Source: Verrucomicrobiaceae bacterium
GTDB lineage: Bacteria; Verrucomicrobiota; Verrucomicrobiia; Opitutales; Intestinicryptomonadaceae
Assembly (NCBI GenBank): GCA_015061955.1
Contig: SUVO01000008.1
Location: 53,925-117,924, forward strand
Direction: 5' to 3'
Length of the DNA stretch: 64,000 bases
Shown here: piece by piece, positions 19,258-28,188 of the stretch
Layout of the letters: each line of letters starts with the position of its first letter
Numbering within the stretch: the first letter of the stretch is position 1
Notes under the pieces: generated by a model
Database searches by the model: none
Seen by the model: the letters and a program-made list of their open reading frames with translations, nothing else
What the model was told of the DNA's origin: nothing
Program-made: the position numbers and the translations under genes

Positions 19258-19833
19258 ATGCGTCATAAAAAACATAGACATCAGTTGGGCGTAAAGAAAG
19301 AACATCGTCAAGCTATAATGGCTTCGTTGGCATCGGCTCTTTTCCGCCACGACAAAATTCAGACAACACTCGGTTATGCAAAGGCATTGCGTCCTTTCGC
19401 CGAAAAAATGATAACATTGGCAAAGAAAGCTGCAGCTACTGACGATACAGCAAAGAAGCTTCATTTCCGTCGTCAGGCACTCGCAAAAATTCGCGATGTA
19501 AGTGCTGTACATTTCCTCTTTGCAGAAAAGGTTTCTAAATTCCTCAAGCGTGAAGGTGGTTATACACGTATCTATAAGCTTGTTCCACGTATTGGCGACG
19601 CAGCTGATATGGCAATAATTGAGCTTATCGAAGCTGATGACCAGGGCTATAAGGCACAGCCAAAGAAAGCTGTAAAGGCTGAAGAAGCACCAAAGGCTGA
19701 AGAAGCAGTAGCAGAAGAAGCTGCTGAAGAAAAGAAGCCCGCTAAGAAGGCTGCTACAAAGAAAGCAACTAAAAAAGCTGCAACTAAGAAAGTAGCAAAG
19801 AAAAAAGCGAGTGCTGAAGAAACAAAGGAATAG
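19258..19833 (+). CDS. rplQ: 50S ribosomal protein L17 with a long Lys/Ala/Glu-rich tail
   Basis: 50S protein near the tunnel exit. The core (MRHKKHRHQLGVKKEHRQAIMASL to about residue 125) is normal; residues of about 135-191 form a low-complexity tail of repeated KKA, EEA and KAAKK units. Total length is 191 versus 127 in E. coli. The tail is probably disordered and could bind rRNA non-specifically. Last gene of the ribosomal cluster, followed by an intrinsic terminator. Confidence 0.96.
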   Translation: MRHKKHRHQLGVKKEHRQAIMASLASALFRHDKIQTTLGYAKALRPFAEKMITLAKKAAATDDTAKKLHFRRQALAKIRDVSAVHFLFAEKVSKFLKREGGYTRIYKLVPRIGDAADMAIIELIEADDQGYKAQPKKAVKAEEAPKAEEAVAEEAAEEKKPAKKAATKKATKKAATKKVAKKKASAEETKE

Positions 19834-19854
19834 TAATCTTTAAGTTTCAAATCC

Positions 19855-19892
19855 AAACGCACTCGCATAAACGGGTGCGTTTGTGTTTTTTT
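19855..19892 (+). terminator. intrinsic terminator after rplQ
   Basis: Stem aaacgcac (19855-19862) with gtgcgttt (19875-19882), followed by gtgttttttt. It ends 4 bases before the next start codon, so the small downstream gene is either read through or has a start-site arrangement I cannot resolve. Confidence 0.8.
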
Positions 19893-19896
19893 ACAA

Positions 19897-20121
19897 ATGA
19901 GCTTGTCGGAGTTTTTTTCTGTTGTACTTTGTGGGGCAATTGTGGTAGAAACTGTTGCATATTTGGTGGCGTCGCATCGTCATCATAAAGGTTATGAAAA
20001 AATCTCGAAGACGAGTACTTTTCATTGCCTAAAATGCAACTCGGTTTATGTGTCGCGCGAAGGCGAGAAATCAAAAGCTTGCCCGAATTGCAACTATAGA
20101 AATGCCGAATTAAAATTCTAA
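19897..20121 (+). CDS. small membrane-anchored zinc-ribbon protein, function unknown
   Basis: A 74-residue protein with one N-terminal membrane helix (about residues 6-26) and a zinc ribbon formed by CLKC (about 44-47) and CPNC (about 62-65). Small proteins of this layout occur in several phyla, but I know no assigned function. It begins right after the rplQ terminator and ends 25 bases before guaA. An ATG start with little ribosome-binding sequence. Confidence 0.7.
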   Translation: MSLSEFFSVVLCGAIVVETVAYLVASHRHHKGYEKISKTSTFHCLKCNSVYVSREGEKSKACPNCNYRNAELKF

Positions 20122-20146
20122 TAAAAATAAAATACTCTCTAATATT

Positions 20147-21688
20147 ATGAATCAAAAAATCGCAGTTTTAGACTTCGGTTCGCAGTATACGCAGGTTATA
20201 GCGCGTAGAATTCGCGAGTGTAGTGTATATTCCGAAATCATGCCGTTTAACACAAAGGCTTCTGTATTAAAGAAGCAGGGAGTATGCGGCGTAATATTAT
20301 CTGGTGGTCCTGCAAGTGTGTTGTCGAAGGGTTCGCCTCGTCCAGACCCAAAAGTTTTTGAGTTGGGTGTACCAGTTTTGGGTATTTGTTATGGATTGCA
20401 GTTGATGGGTAAAATGCTTGGTGGAACAGTAGTTTCAAGTAAACAACGCGAGTATGGTTTGGGTAAGTTGTCGTTTACATCGAGCGATAGTGATTTGCTC
20501 AAGGGTATAGACTCGCCAATCCAAGTTTGGAATTCGCATGGTGATAGAATTGCAAAGTTGCCAGAAGGTTTTAAGGCTATTGGTACAACTGAAAATTCTG
20601 AATATGCGCTCATTGAAAATAAGAAACGTAAATTTTACGGAATGCAGTTCCACCCAGAAGTTGCACATACACCTCGTGGTATGGAAATAATTAAGAACTT
20701 CCTTTATAATATCTGTGGTTGTACGGGCGATTGGACAATGTCGGATTATGTAGAGAAGGCTGTTGAAGATATCCGTAAGACCGTAGGTAAGGAAAAAGTT
20801 ATTTTGGGCTTGAGTGGTGGCGTTGACTCGTCGGTTGCGGCAGCGTTGATTCATAAGGCTATTGGCGATCAGCTCACATGTGTTTTTGTGGATAATGGTT
20901 TGCTCCGTAAGGACGAACGTAGAAAGGTTGAAGAACTTTTCAAAAATAACTTCAAAATTAAGATGAAGACTGTTCGTGCCGAAAAGCTTTTCTTGGGTCG
21001 TTTAAAAGGTGTAAAAGATCCAGAACGTAAGCGTAAGATTATCGGTAAGACATTTATTGAAGTGTTCGATAAAGCAGTGAAATCAATCGGTAAGGTAGAT
21101 TTCCTTGCGCAAGGTACGTTGTATCCTGACGTAATTGAAAGTGTTCCAATTGCGGGCAATCCAGCATCGTTGATTAAGAGCCATCATAACGTGGGTGGTT
21201 TGCCAAAACGTATGAAATTGAAGTTGCTTGAACCATTGCGTGAATTGTTTAAAGATGAAGTTCGTGCGTTGGGTAAAGAGTTGGGTCTTTCAAAGGAAGT
21301 GTTGTGGCGTCATCCATTCCCAGGACCAGGTTTGGGTGTTCGAGTTGTTGGCGAAGTAAAGAAATCGTATTGCGATGTTCTTCGCGAAGCCGATGCAATT
21401 CTCATGGAAGAAATGTATGCAAGTGGTTTGTATTACAGTTTGTGGCAGGCATTTGCAGTTTTTGTTCCAGTTAAGACTGTTGGTGTAATGGGCGATGAAC
21501 GTACATACGATAACGTTATTGCTTTGCGTATTGTTGAAAGTCAAGACGCTATGACAGCCGACTGGGCTCATATTCCACACGATATTCTTGGTAAGATTTC
21601 TAACAGAATTATCAATGAAGTTAAGGGTGTAAACAGAGTAGTTCTCGATATTTCATCGAAGCCACCTGCAACTATTGAATGGGAATAA
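20147..21688 (+). CDS. guaA: GMP synthase (glutamine-hydrolysing)
   Basis: Converts XMP to GMP using ATP and glutamine, the last step of guanine nucleotide synthesis. The 513 residues comprise a class I glutamine amidotransferase domain ([18 protein letters not shown], nucleophile Cys81 in GICYGLQ, His/Glu in FHPEVAHT), an ATP pyrophosphatase domain with P-loop [12 protein letters not shown] at about 223-234, and a C-terminal dimerisation domain ending [13 protein letters not shown]. Complete single gene with its own terminator. Confidence 0.98.
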   Translation: MNQKIAVLDFGSQYTQVIARRIRECSVYSEIMPFNTKASVLKKQGVCGVILSGGPASVLSKGSPRPDPKVFELGVPVLGICYGLQLMGKMLGGTVVSSKQREYGLGKLSFTSSDSDLLKGIDSPIQVWNSHGDRIAKLPEGFKAIGTTENSEYALIENKKRKFYGMQFHPEVAHTPRGMEIIKNFLYNICGCTGDWTMSDYVEKAVEDIRKTVGKEKVILGLSGGVDSSVAAALIHKAIGDQLTCVFVDNGLLRKDERRKVEELFKNNFKIKMKTVRAEKLFLGRLKGVKDPERKRKIIGKTFIEVFDKAVKSIGKVDFLAQGTLYPDVIESVPIAGNPASLIKSHHNVGGLPKRMKLKLLEPLRELFKDEVRALGKELGLSKEVLWRHPFPGPGLGVRVVGEVKKSYCDVLREADAILMEEMYASGLYYSLWQAFAVFVPVKTVGVMGDERTYDNVIALRIVESQDAMTADWAHIPHDILGKISNRIINEVKGVNRVVLDISSKPPATIEWE

Positions 21689-21707
21689 TTTAAAGTTTAA
21701 TTTTAAT

Positions 21708-21737
21708 AAAAAGGCAATTCGTTAGAGTTGCCTTTTT
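21708..21737 (+). terminator. intrinsic terminator after guaA
   Basis: Stem aaaggcaattc with gagttgccttt (one G-T pair), 4-base loop gtta, followed by a T run. Confidence 0.88.
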
Positions 21738-21759
21738 TTATATCTTAGCGAAACTTTTT

Positions 21760-21787
21760 TTGTAGATATTTGTTTGACTACTATAAA
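21760..21787 (+). promoter_or_regulatory. putative promoter of the lipoprotein gene
   Basis: TTGTAG at 21760-21765 and TATAAA at 21782-21787 with a 16-base spacer, 40 bases before the ATG. Its position downstream of the guaA terminator makes a promoter here necessary. Confidence 0.4.
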
Positions 21788-21826
21788 AAAGGAATACATC
21801 TTTAATTGCGTAAAAAAAGGAACTAT

Positions 21827-23455
21827 ATGAAAATTTTTTCTATAAAAAATATTGTAAGCATATGTGTGTTGTCGTTGACATTATTTGCATGCACACCAAA
21901 AGATGAGTTGGTATCGTTAAAAGATATTGCTCCTAAAAATTCAACGTTAGTGTTGTGGTGTGGCGATGCTGATGATTGGGCTACATTACGTGATAAAGCC
22001 GAGTACAAAGCATTAATAACTGCACTTAAACAAAATGCTAAAGTGCAAGCACAGTTAAAAGAATTTTTAAATAATGCTAATAAAGAAACTAATGGTATTA
22101 GTTCGTTGTTTCTTTCAAAAGATGATCCAGTTGCATCTTTTGAAAACTTATATTGGAATGCTTTTGATGAATTTCTTTTTTACACAGAAAATTCATTTTC
22201 AGAAAAAACAAAACAACCAAAGTTTGCATTTGTTTTGCGTGGTAAAGACAAAACATTCTTTCAAAATGTAAAAACAGCATTAAATAAAACAGAACAAGCA
22301 AAACCTCATACAATAGGTACAAACGAATGTTTTATGTTTGCAGATAAAAATATTAAAATTTATGTGAGCGTAAAATCGAACTATATAGTTATATCGGATT
22401 TCGAAAATATGGTGCTTAGTGTTTTTAATTCTATAAAAACAAAACCTGCAGAAAGTATTTTAAATAATGAAAAATTCTCGAAGTTGTCAGATAATAAATT
22501 TGGTCAATTTTTTGCTTATATTAGCTCAGATATAATAAGCAATAGTGTAAAAGATGCTAAAAGCGTAAAAGATGAGATTGATGCTGTTTATATGGATATA
22601 TTTGCTTCTCCTAAAAAAGAATGTGAAACATTCAATTTAAAAATAGCATTTAATGAAAAATCAAAAATTATAAAATCACTAAAAGATGCTAAGTTGCCTG
22701 TTGCGCACACCCCAATAGCATTGCCTAAATCGGAAATTTATCTACACATAGCAATGCCAATTATAACCGAAGAAATTCTAAAATCATACAACGCTGATCC
22801 TATGATTGTTGGTATGACAATGGGAATACTTCCTATACTTAAAAATATTAAATCAGTTGAAACATCGGTTATTAATTACAATACAGCAAATCAGACAATG
22901 CTTTATAATTTGTATGTAGATAATGTTGATGCTTTGTTGCAATCGCAAATATTATCGATGTATATGATGCAATTTGGCTTTGAAAAGAAGGTTGTTTCTG
23001 GTGTCGAATGTTTTATTACGCCAGCGCTAAAAAATGTATATATAGTAAAAGTATCAGACAAACAACTCAGTATTGTTGTAGGTAAAGATACTGATGTAGC
23101 TATAAAATGTGCAACTGCAAAAATAAAACCAGAACAGTCTGCATATTTCTCAAAAATGAATGTAAGTGAAAATCTGTTTTTTAAATCTTATACAAATTGG
23201 GAGTTTGCAAAAGATGAATTTGAAAACATAAAAGAAATAAGAAAGGTTATATACGCTATAAACAAAGAAAATCTAAACGAAAGCATAAAATATGAAGTTG
23301 TAATAACAACGCTTGAATTGATGCTAAAGATGTATAAAGAATGTCAGATAGTTGATTATATACAGATAAACAACAATATTCTTAAATACAATTCTCAGGC
23401 AAAAACCGAAACAACGTTAGAACCTTTGATTGATTTTGTAAAAAACTATAAATAA
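21827..23455 (+). CDS. unknown large lipoprotein
   Basis: A 542-residue protein of unknown function. From ATG 21827 (preceded by aaaaagga) it has a lipoprotein signal with lipobox LFAC and Cys22 as the expected lipidated residue; an in-frame TTG at 21806 is not needed. The mature part is Lys/Asn-rich, opens with NSTLVLWCGDADDW and carries no motif I can assign. The overall pattern (short early domain, two similar halves around residues 60-270 and 290-540) may reflect a duplicated fold like that of some DUF3352-type proteins, but this is a guess. It has its own terminator. Confidence 0.8.
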   Translation: MKIFSIKNIVSICVLSLTLFACTPKDELVSLKDIAPKNSTLVLWCGDADDWATLRDKAEYKALITALKQNAKVQAQLKEFLNNANKETNGISSLFLSKDDPVASFENLYWNAFDEFLFYTENSFSEKTKQPKFAFVLRGKDKTFFQNVKTALNKTEQAKPHTIGTNECFMFADKNIKIYVSVKSNYIVISDFENMVLSVFNSIKTKPAESILNNEKFSKLSDNKFGQFFAYISSDIISNSVKDAKSVKDEIDAVYMDIFASPKKECETFNLKIAFNEKSKIIKSLKDAKLPVAHTPIALPKSEIYLHIAMPIITEEILKSYNADPMIVGMTMGILPILKNIKSVETSVINYNTANQTMLYNLYVDNVDALLQSQILSMYMMQFGFEKKVVSGVECFITPALKNVYIVKVSDKQLSIVVGKDTDVAIKCATAKIKPEQSAYFSKMNVSENLFFKSYTNWEFAKDEFENIKEIRKVIYAINKENLNESIKYEVVITTLELMLKMYKECQIVDYIQINNNILKYNSQAKTETTLEPLIDFVKNYK

Positions 23456-23474
23456 TAAAATTTAATGGTACTAA

Positions 23475-23507
23475 AAAGGCAATTCAATCGAATTGCCTTT
23501 CTTTTTT
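23475..23507. terminator. bidirectional terminator between the lipoprotein gene and glgP
   Basis: Perfect 11-bp stem aaaggcaattc / gaattgccttt with loop aatc, flanked by A and T runs on opposite sides. It serves the plus-strand lipoprotein gene and could also serve minus-strand glgP. Confidence 0.88.
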
Positions 23508-23570
23508 GTTTACAATAAAAAACTGACACTCTGCAATGAATGTCAGTTTAGTTTTTGAAATATATTTGAA

Positions 23571-26057
23571 TTATATTTTTTTCAAATTCCAAATATCTTC
23601 AGCGTATTCAGTGATTGTTCTATCCGATGAGAATTTGCCAATGCGCGCAGTATTGAGAATTGCCATTTTTGCCCAACGTTTTTTGTCGCGGAAGGCTTTG
23701 TCGGCTTCTTTTTGTGCGTCGCAATATGCTTGATAATCGGCACAGACCATAAATGGATCACCCCAATCGAGAATTGATTTTCTCAATGGCATAAATGCTT
23801 GTGGATTTTCTGGCATAAAGTAATCAGAAACAATCCAGTCGAGAATTTCTTTTAGATTTTTATTCTTTGCGTAGAATTCCCATGGATTATATCCACGACC
23901 TTTCAACTGCTGAACTTCATCGACAGTCATACCAAATATAAAGATATTGTCATCGCCAACGCATTCTTTTATTTCAACGTTTGCACCATCGAGTGTACCC
24001 ATTGTAAGTGCGCCATTGAGTGCCAACTTCATATTACCAGTTCCCGAAGCTTCTTTACCAGCTGTTGAAATTTGTTCCGACAAATCTGCTGCAGGAATAA
24101 TATTCATTGCTGCCGATACGCTATAATTTGGTATAAATACAACTTTAAGCTTATCTTTAATACGCTTGTCGTTGTTGATTTTATCGCCAATTTTATTTAT
24201 TGCGTAGATTATGTTCTTTGCTATGTCGTATCCTGGGGCAGCCTTTGCGCCAAACAAGAACACGCGTGGAGCCATTTCCATATCTGGATTATGCAACAAT
24301 TCTTTATAGAGCGTTAGAATGTGCAACAAATTCAAATGCTGACGCTTATATTCGTGCAAGCGTTTTATTTGAACATCGAAGAGCGCTTCTGGATTTACTT
24401 CTACTCCACAAGTTTTACGGATAATATCTGCCATCTTCTTTTTGTTTTGGAGTTTTACGTCCATAAACGCTTTTTGGAAAGCAGGATTATCAGCGTATTT
24501 TTCAAGAGCTCTAAGTTTATCTAAATCGGTTACCCAATCTTCGCCAATTTTCGAGTCAATCAATTTCGACAATTCAGGATTTGAAACTTTCAACCATCTG
24601 CGAGGTGTTACTCCGTTTGTCTTATTATTGAATTTATGTGGCGACATTTCATAGAAGTCGCGCAATACGCTATCTTTTAGCAATTCAGTATGAAGTTCTG
24701 CAACGCCATTTACGCTGAACGAACCAACAACTGCCAAGTAAGCCATACGAACCATCTTTGGCGACGATTCTTCAATAATCGACAATGCTTCTAACTTTTG
24801 TGGATTATTTGGAAATCTTGTTGCAACCTTTGCTAACCAACGCGAATTGATTTCGTAAATAATTTGCAAATGGCGTGGTAACAATTTTTCAAAGAATGTT
24901 ACCGACCACTTTTCAAGTGCTTCAGGTAATAAGGTATGATTTGTATAAGCAAAAACTTTTTTGCAAATTGCCCAAGCATCGTCCCACTTCATACCATGTT
25001 CATCAATAAACAAACGCATCAACTCTGGAACTGCTATTGCTGGGTGTGTATCGTTGAGTTGAATTACAACTTTTTCTGTGAATTTCGACCAATCTTTATG
25101 ACGTGCCAAATATCTGCGAATTATATCTTGCAACGAACACGAAACAAAGAAGTACTGTTGCATTAAACGCAAAAGTTTTCCATTTTCGGTTTTGTCGTTT
25201 GGATACAAAACTTTTGAGATTGTTTCACTCATAGCTTTTTCGTGAACTGCTTGTGCATAACCACCCTGATTAAATGCGTTCAAGTCGAATTCATTTGAAG
25301 CTCTCGATTCCCACAAACGCAAGAAATTTACTGTGCGTGCGCCATATCCAACTACTGGAATATCCCAAGGTACGCCCAAAAGCTCGCCTTGTGGTTTCCA
25401 AACTGGCGACCAATCGCCTTTATCGTTAATTGCATTTTCTACATGACCACCAACTTTAATACGTGTTGTATATTCTGGACGTACTATTTCCCATGGCGAT
25501 CCATACTTCAACCAATTATCAGGCGATTCTACTTGTTTACCATCTTTGAAACTTTGTGTGAAAAGTCCAAATTCATAACGAATTCCATAACCTACTGCTG
25601 GATAATCTAATGTTGCCAACGAGTCTTGGAAACAAGCTGCTAAACGTCCTAAGCCACCATTACCCAAGCCCATATCAACTTCGGCATTCATTACGTCTTC
25701 GTATTTAAGACCTAAATTTTCTAGTGCTTGTTTAGTTACATCTAACATTCCGATATTTACAAGAGTATCTTCGGTAAGGCGACCAACAAGATATTCTAAC
25801 GACATATAATAAATTCTACGGGCATCGGCATCGTTCTGACGTCGCATTGTTTTGATGAACTTGCCCATAGTGTTTTCTCTAATTGCCAACACTGTTGCTA
25901 CCCACCAGTCGCGAATAGATGCTATCTCGCGTTCACGCGCCATAGATGTTTCTAAATGACGCAATATTGAATTTTCCATTTGTGCGACCTCTTCTGATTT
26001 CGCAATTTTTGTCTTAGGGGTTTTAGTAGATGTTTGTTTTTTTGTTGTTTTCTTCAT
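23571..26057 (-). CDS. glgP: glycogen/starch/alpha-glucan phosphorylase (GT35)
   Basis: Releases glucose 1-phosphate from the non-reducing ends of alpha-1,4-glucans using phosphate and a PLP cofactor. The 828-residue length fits the full-size family. Visible signatures are the catalytic-centre segment [21 protein letters not shown] near residues 132-152, [16 protein letters not shown], and the PLP-lysine region [23 protein letters not shown], in which Lys binds PLP. The first 20 or so residues (Lys/Thr-rich) form an unconserved extension. Monocistronic and divergent from the LptF/LptG-type gene. Confidence 0.97.
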   Translation of the reverse strand: MKKTTKKQTSTKTPKTKIAKSEEVAQMENSILRHLETSMAREREIASIRDWWVATVLAIRENTMGKFIKTMRRQNDADARRIYYMSLEYLVGRLTEDTLVNIGMLDVTKQALENLGLKYEDVMNAEVDMGLGNGGLGRLAACFQDSLATLDYPAVGYGIRYEFGLFTQSFKDGKQVESPDNWLKYGSPWEIVRPEYTTRIKVGGHVENAINDKGDWSPVWKPQGELLGVPWDIPVVGYGARTVNFLRLWESRASNEFDLNAFNQGGYAQAVHEKAMSETISKVLYPNDKTENGKLLRLMQQYFFVSCSLQDIIRRYLARHKDWSKFTEKVVIQLNDTHPAIAVPELMRLFIDEHGMKWDDAWAICKKVFAYTNHTLLPEALEKWSVTFFEKLLPRHLQIIYEINSRWLAKVATRFPNNPQKLEALSIIEESSPKMVRMAYLAVVGSFSVNGVAELHTELLKDSVLRDFYEMSPHKFNNKTNGVTPRRWLKVSNPELSKLIDSKIGEDWVTDLDKLRALEKYADNPAFQKAFMDVKLQNKKKMADIIRKTCGVEVNPEALFDVQIKRLHEYKRQHLNLLHILTLYKELLHNPDMEMAPRVFLFGAKAAPGYDIAKNIIYAINKIGDKINNDKRIKDKLKVVFIPNYSVSAAMNIIPAADLSEQISTAGKEASGTGNMKLALNGALTMGTLDGANVEIKECVGDDNIFIFGMTVDEVQQLKGRGYNPWEFYAKNKNLKEILDWIVSDYFMPENPQAFMPLRKSILDWGDPFMVCADYQAYCDAQKEADKAFRDKKRWAKMAILNTARIGKFSSDRTITEYAEDIWNLKKI

Positions 26058-26172
26058 ATATACATTCTGCTAATTTAAAATAAAGTATAAGAATTATTTA
26101 GTTTTTTTTTATCTTTGCAATATTTTTGTATTGCCATAATCGGTAATTCTGTTGCTTATTATATATAGTTAA

Positions 26173-27345
26173 ATGGGAAAACTTGATAAATATATTTTTT
26201 GGCAGGTAGCAGGCGCCGCATTTATGACGGTTGCTCTGTTTGTTTTTGTTCTCGTTTTAGGCAACATTTTTAGAGTAGTGTTGTACGAACTATTATCGGG
26301 TAGGGTTACACTTACTTTCTTTTTTGAAATGGTGGCGCTTATTATTCCTTCGGTAATTCCGTACTCGCTACCAATGGGTATGCTTACTGGTATATTATTA
26401 GTATTTGGCAGAATGTCGGCTCAGAGCGAAATTATTGCAATGAAAGCTTGTGGTCGGTCAATATATGCAATGATTGCCCCCGTTTTCTTGTTAGCAATGC
26501 TTGCTAGTGTATTTTCTTTATTTATAAATTTCTACTACGCACCTGCGGCAAGTTATGCTTACAAGAACGCCATAAAAAATGTAATTCGCAACAATCCTTT
26601 GCAATTTATCCAATCTGGTAAATTTGTAAAAGATTTTCCAGGATATGTTATTTACGCGAACAAATCAAATTCCGAAACGCACGAACTTGTGGGTTTCAGA
26701 ATTTGGGAACTCGACAAACAGGGCAGAGCCAGTGTTTCTATTAAATCTGACAAAGCTATTGTTTCTTATTCCGACGTTTCCGATGAAATTGTGTTAGTTC
26801 TCAAAAATGGTAGTGCAGAACGCTCGAACTCGCAAGATCCAGAATTACTGCGCAAACCTCTACCATCGGCAAAATTTGAAAGCCTTACTGTAAAGCTTCC
26901 TCTAAACAAAATTATAGGCGAATCTTACAACGAAATCAAAAAACCAAAACGAATGACTTTTGACGAGCTTTTAGAAGCTCGCAACACTTGGCACAGAATT
27001 CCTCTCGAAAAACTCGAAAAACTTCCTCCCGAAGAACGCAAAGAACGTTTAGCTCGAGACAAAATTGAAGTGAATCTTCAAATTCAGAAAAACTTTGCTA
27101 TGGCTTTTTCTATTTTTTCTTTAGTTGTTCTGGCTGTTCCTTTAGGTATCAAGGCTTCCAGAAGTGAAACTTTTGTAAACTTAGCAATAGCTATTGCCTT
27201 AGCTATGACATACTACATGATGACGGTATTTATTGCATGGCTCGAAAAATATCCTGAAATTCGTCCAGACCTATTAATTTGGATTCCTAATTTTCTATTT
27301 CAGGGAATTGGGGGGTATCTTATAATACGCTCTTCCAAGCATTAA
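26173..27345 (+). CDS. LptF/LptG family permease
   Basis: Inner-membrane subunit of the LptB2FG exporter that extracts lipopolysaccharide. The 390-residue protein has the usual layout: about three N-terminal membrane helices (GKLDKYIFWQVAGAAF onwards), a periplasmic beta-jellyroll domain (about residues 130-290) and three C-terminal helices. The motif IIAMKACGRSIY corresponds to the coupling helix. The LDKYIF start is more like LptF, but the two paralogues are hard to separate from sequence alone. Its stop codon abuts a repeat array, and the last residue is His, as in fabH. Confidence 0.9.
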   Translation: MGKLDKYIFWQVAGAAFMTVALFVFVLVLGNIFRVVLYELLSGRVTLTFFFEMVALIIPSVIPYSLPMGMLTGILLVFGRMSAQSEIIAMKACGRSIYAMIAPVFLLAMLASVFSLFINFYYAPAASYAYKNAIKNVIRNNPLQFIQSGKFVKDFPGYVIYANKSNSETHELVGFRIWELDKQGRASVSIKSDKAIVSYSDVSDEIVLVLKNGSAERSNSQDPELLRKPLPSAKFESLTVKLPLNKIIGESYNEIKKPKRMTFDELLEARNTWHRIPLEKLEKLPPEERKERLARDKIEVNLQIQKNFAMAFSIFSLVVLAVPLGIKASRSETFVNLAIAIALAMTYYMMTVFIAWLEKYPEIRPDLLIWIPNFLFQGIGGYLIIRSSKH

Positions 27346-28100
27346 AAACGTGCGAGAGCGCGTTTTCTTTGATGATGAGTTTTAATTTATACCATAGGGC
27401 ACTTCAACGAAGTGCCTTTTTTTTATTAAATAAACTCATCAAATAAAACGCTTTGCCCTCCATTTTGGTTTTAGCTTCGACTGCAGTGCGTAGCACAGCA
27501 ACGCTCGCTAAAACGCAAAAGCATCGGGACAATCTCGCACGTTTAACGTGCGAAAGCGCATTTCCTTTGGTGATGAGTTTTAATTTATACCATAAGGCAC
27601 TTCACGAAGTGTCTTTTTTTATTAAATAAACTCATCAAATAAAACGCTTTGCCCTCCATTTTGGTTTTAGCTTCGACTGCAGTGCATAGCACAGCAACGC
27701 TCGCTAAAACGCAAAAGCATCGGGACAATCTCGCACGTTTTAAACGTGCGAAAGCGCATTTCCTTTGGTGATGAGTTTTAATTTATACCATAGGGCACTT
27801 CAACGAAGTGCCTTTTTTTATTAAATAAACTCATCAAATAAAACGCTTTGCCCTCCATTTTGGTTTTAGCTTCGACTGCAGTGCGTAGCACAGCAACGCT
27901 CGCTAAAACGCAAAAGCATCGGGACAATCTCGCACGTTTTAAACGTGCGAAAGCGCATTTCCTTTGGTGATGAGTTTTAATTTATACTATAAGGCACTTC
28001 ATCGAAGTGCCTTTTTTTTATTAAATAAACTCATCAAATAAAACGTTTTGCCCTCCATTTTGGTTTTAGCTTCGATTTCAGTGCGTAGCACAGCAACGCT
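27346..28100. repeat. tandem array of four class-1 nested-palindrome repeats
   Basis: Four near-identical head-to-tail units start at 27347, 27545, 27743 and 27942 (period 198-199; the last is cut short near 28100). Each has outer arms acgtgcgaga / tctcgcacgt, middle arms gcgtttt...gatgagttt / aaactcatc...aaaacgc, and an inner terminator-like hairpin (ggcacttc aac gaagtgcc plus T run). The second half is a stem GTTTTAGC/GCTAAAAC with the apical sequence cagtgcgtagcacagc. No open reading frame is conserved. The array begins 1 base after the preceding stop codon and would end its transcript. Confidence 0.92.
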
Positions 28101-28130
28101 AAGTTTAGTAAAATTTTTTTAATTTTTTGC

Positions 28131-28160
28131 TTGACAAGGGCTATTAGGGGGGGGTAGCAT
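28131..28160 (+). promoter_or_regulatory. promoter of the first PEP-CTERM gene, with a G8 tract in the spacer
   Basis: TTGACA at 28131-28136 and TAGCAT at 28155-28160; the 18-base spacer ends in eight consecutive G next to the -10. The same arrangement recurs at 29658 and 63966. Transcription would start near 28167, which rules out the in-frame TTG at 28165 as the start codon. Confidence 0.8.
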
Positions 28161-28188
28161 TTGCTTGTATTTTTTAGAAAGGCAATTT

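Noticed and set aside
27346..28100. CRISPR array
   Set aside because: The repeated units are 198 bases long and nearly identical throughout; there are no unique spacers and no cas genes.
28165..28188. Upstream TTG start for PEP-CTERM protein 1
   Set aside because: It lies at the expected transcription start, 5 bases after the -10, and would spoil the signal peptide.
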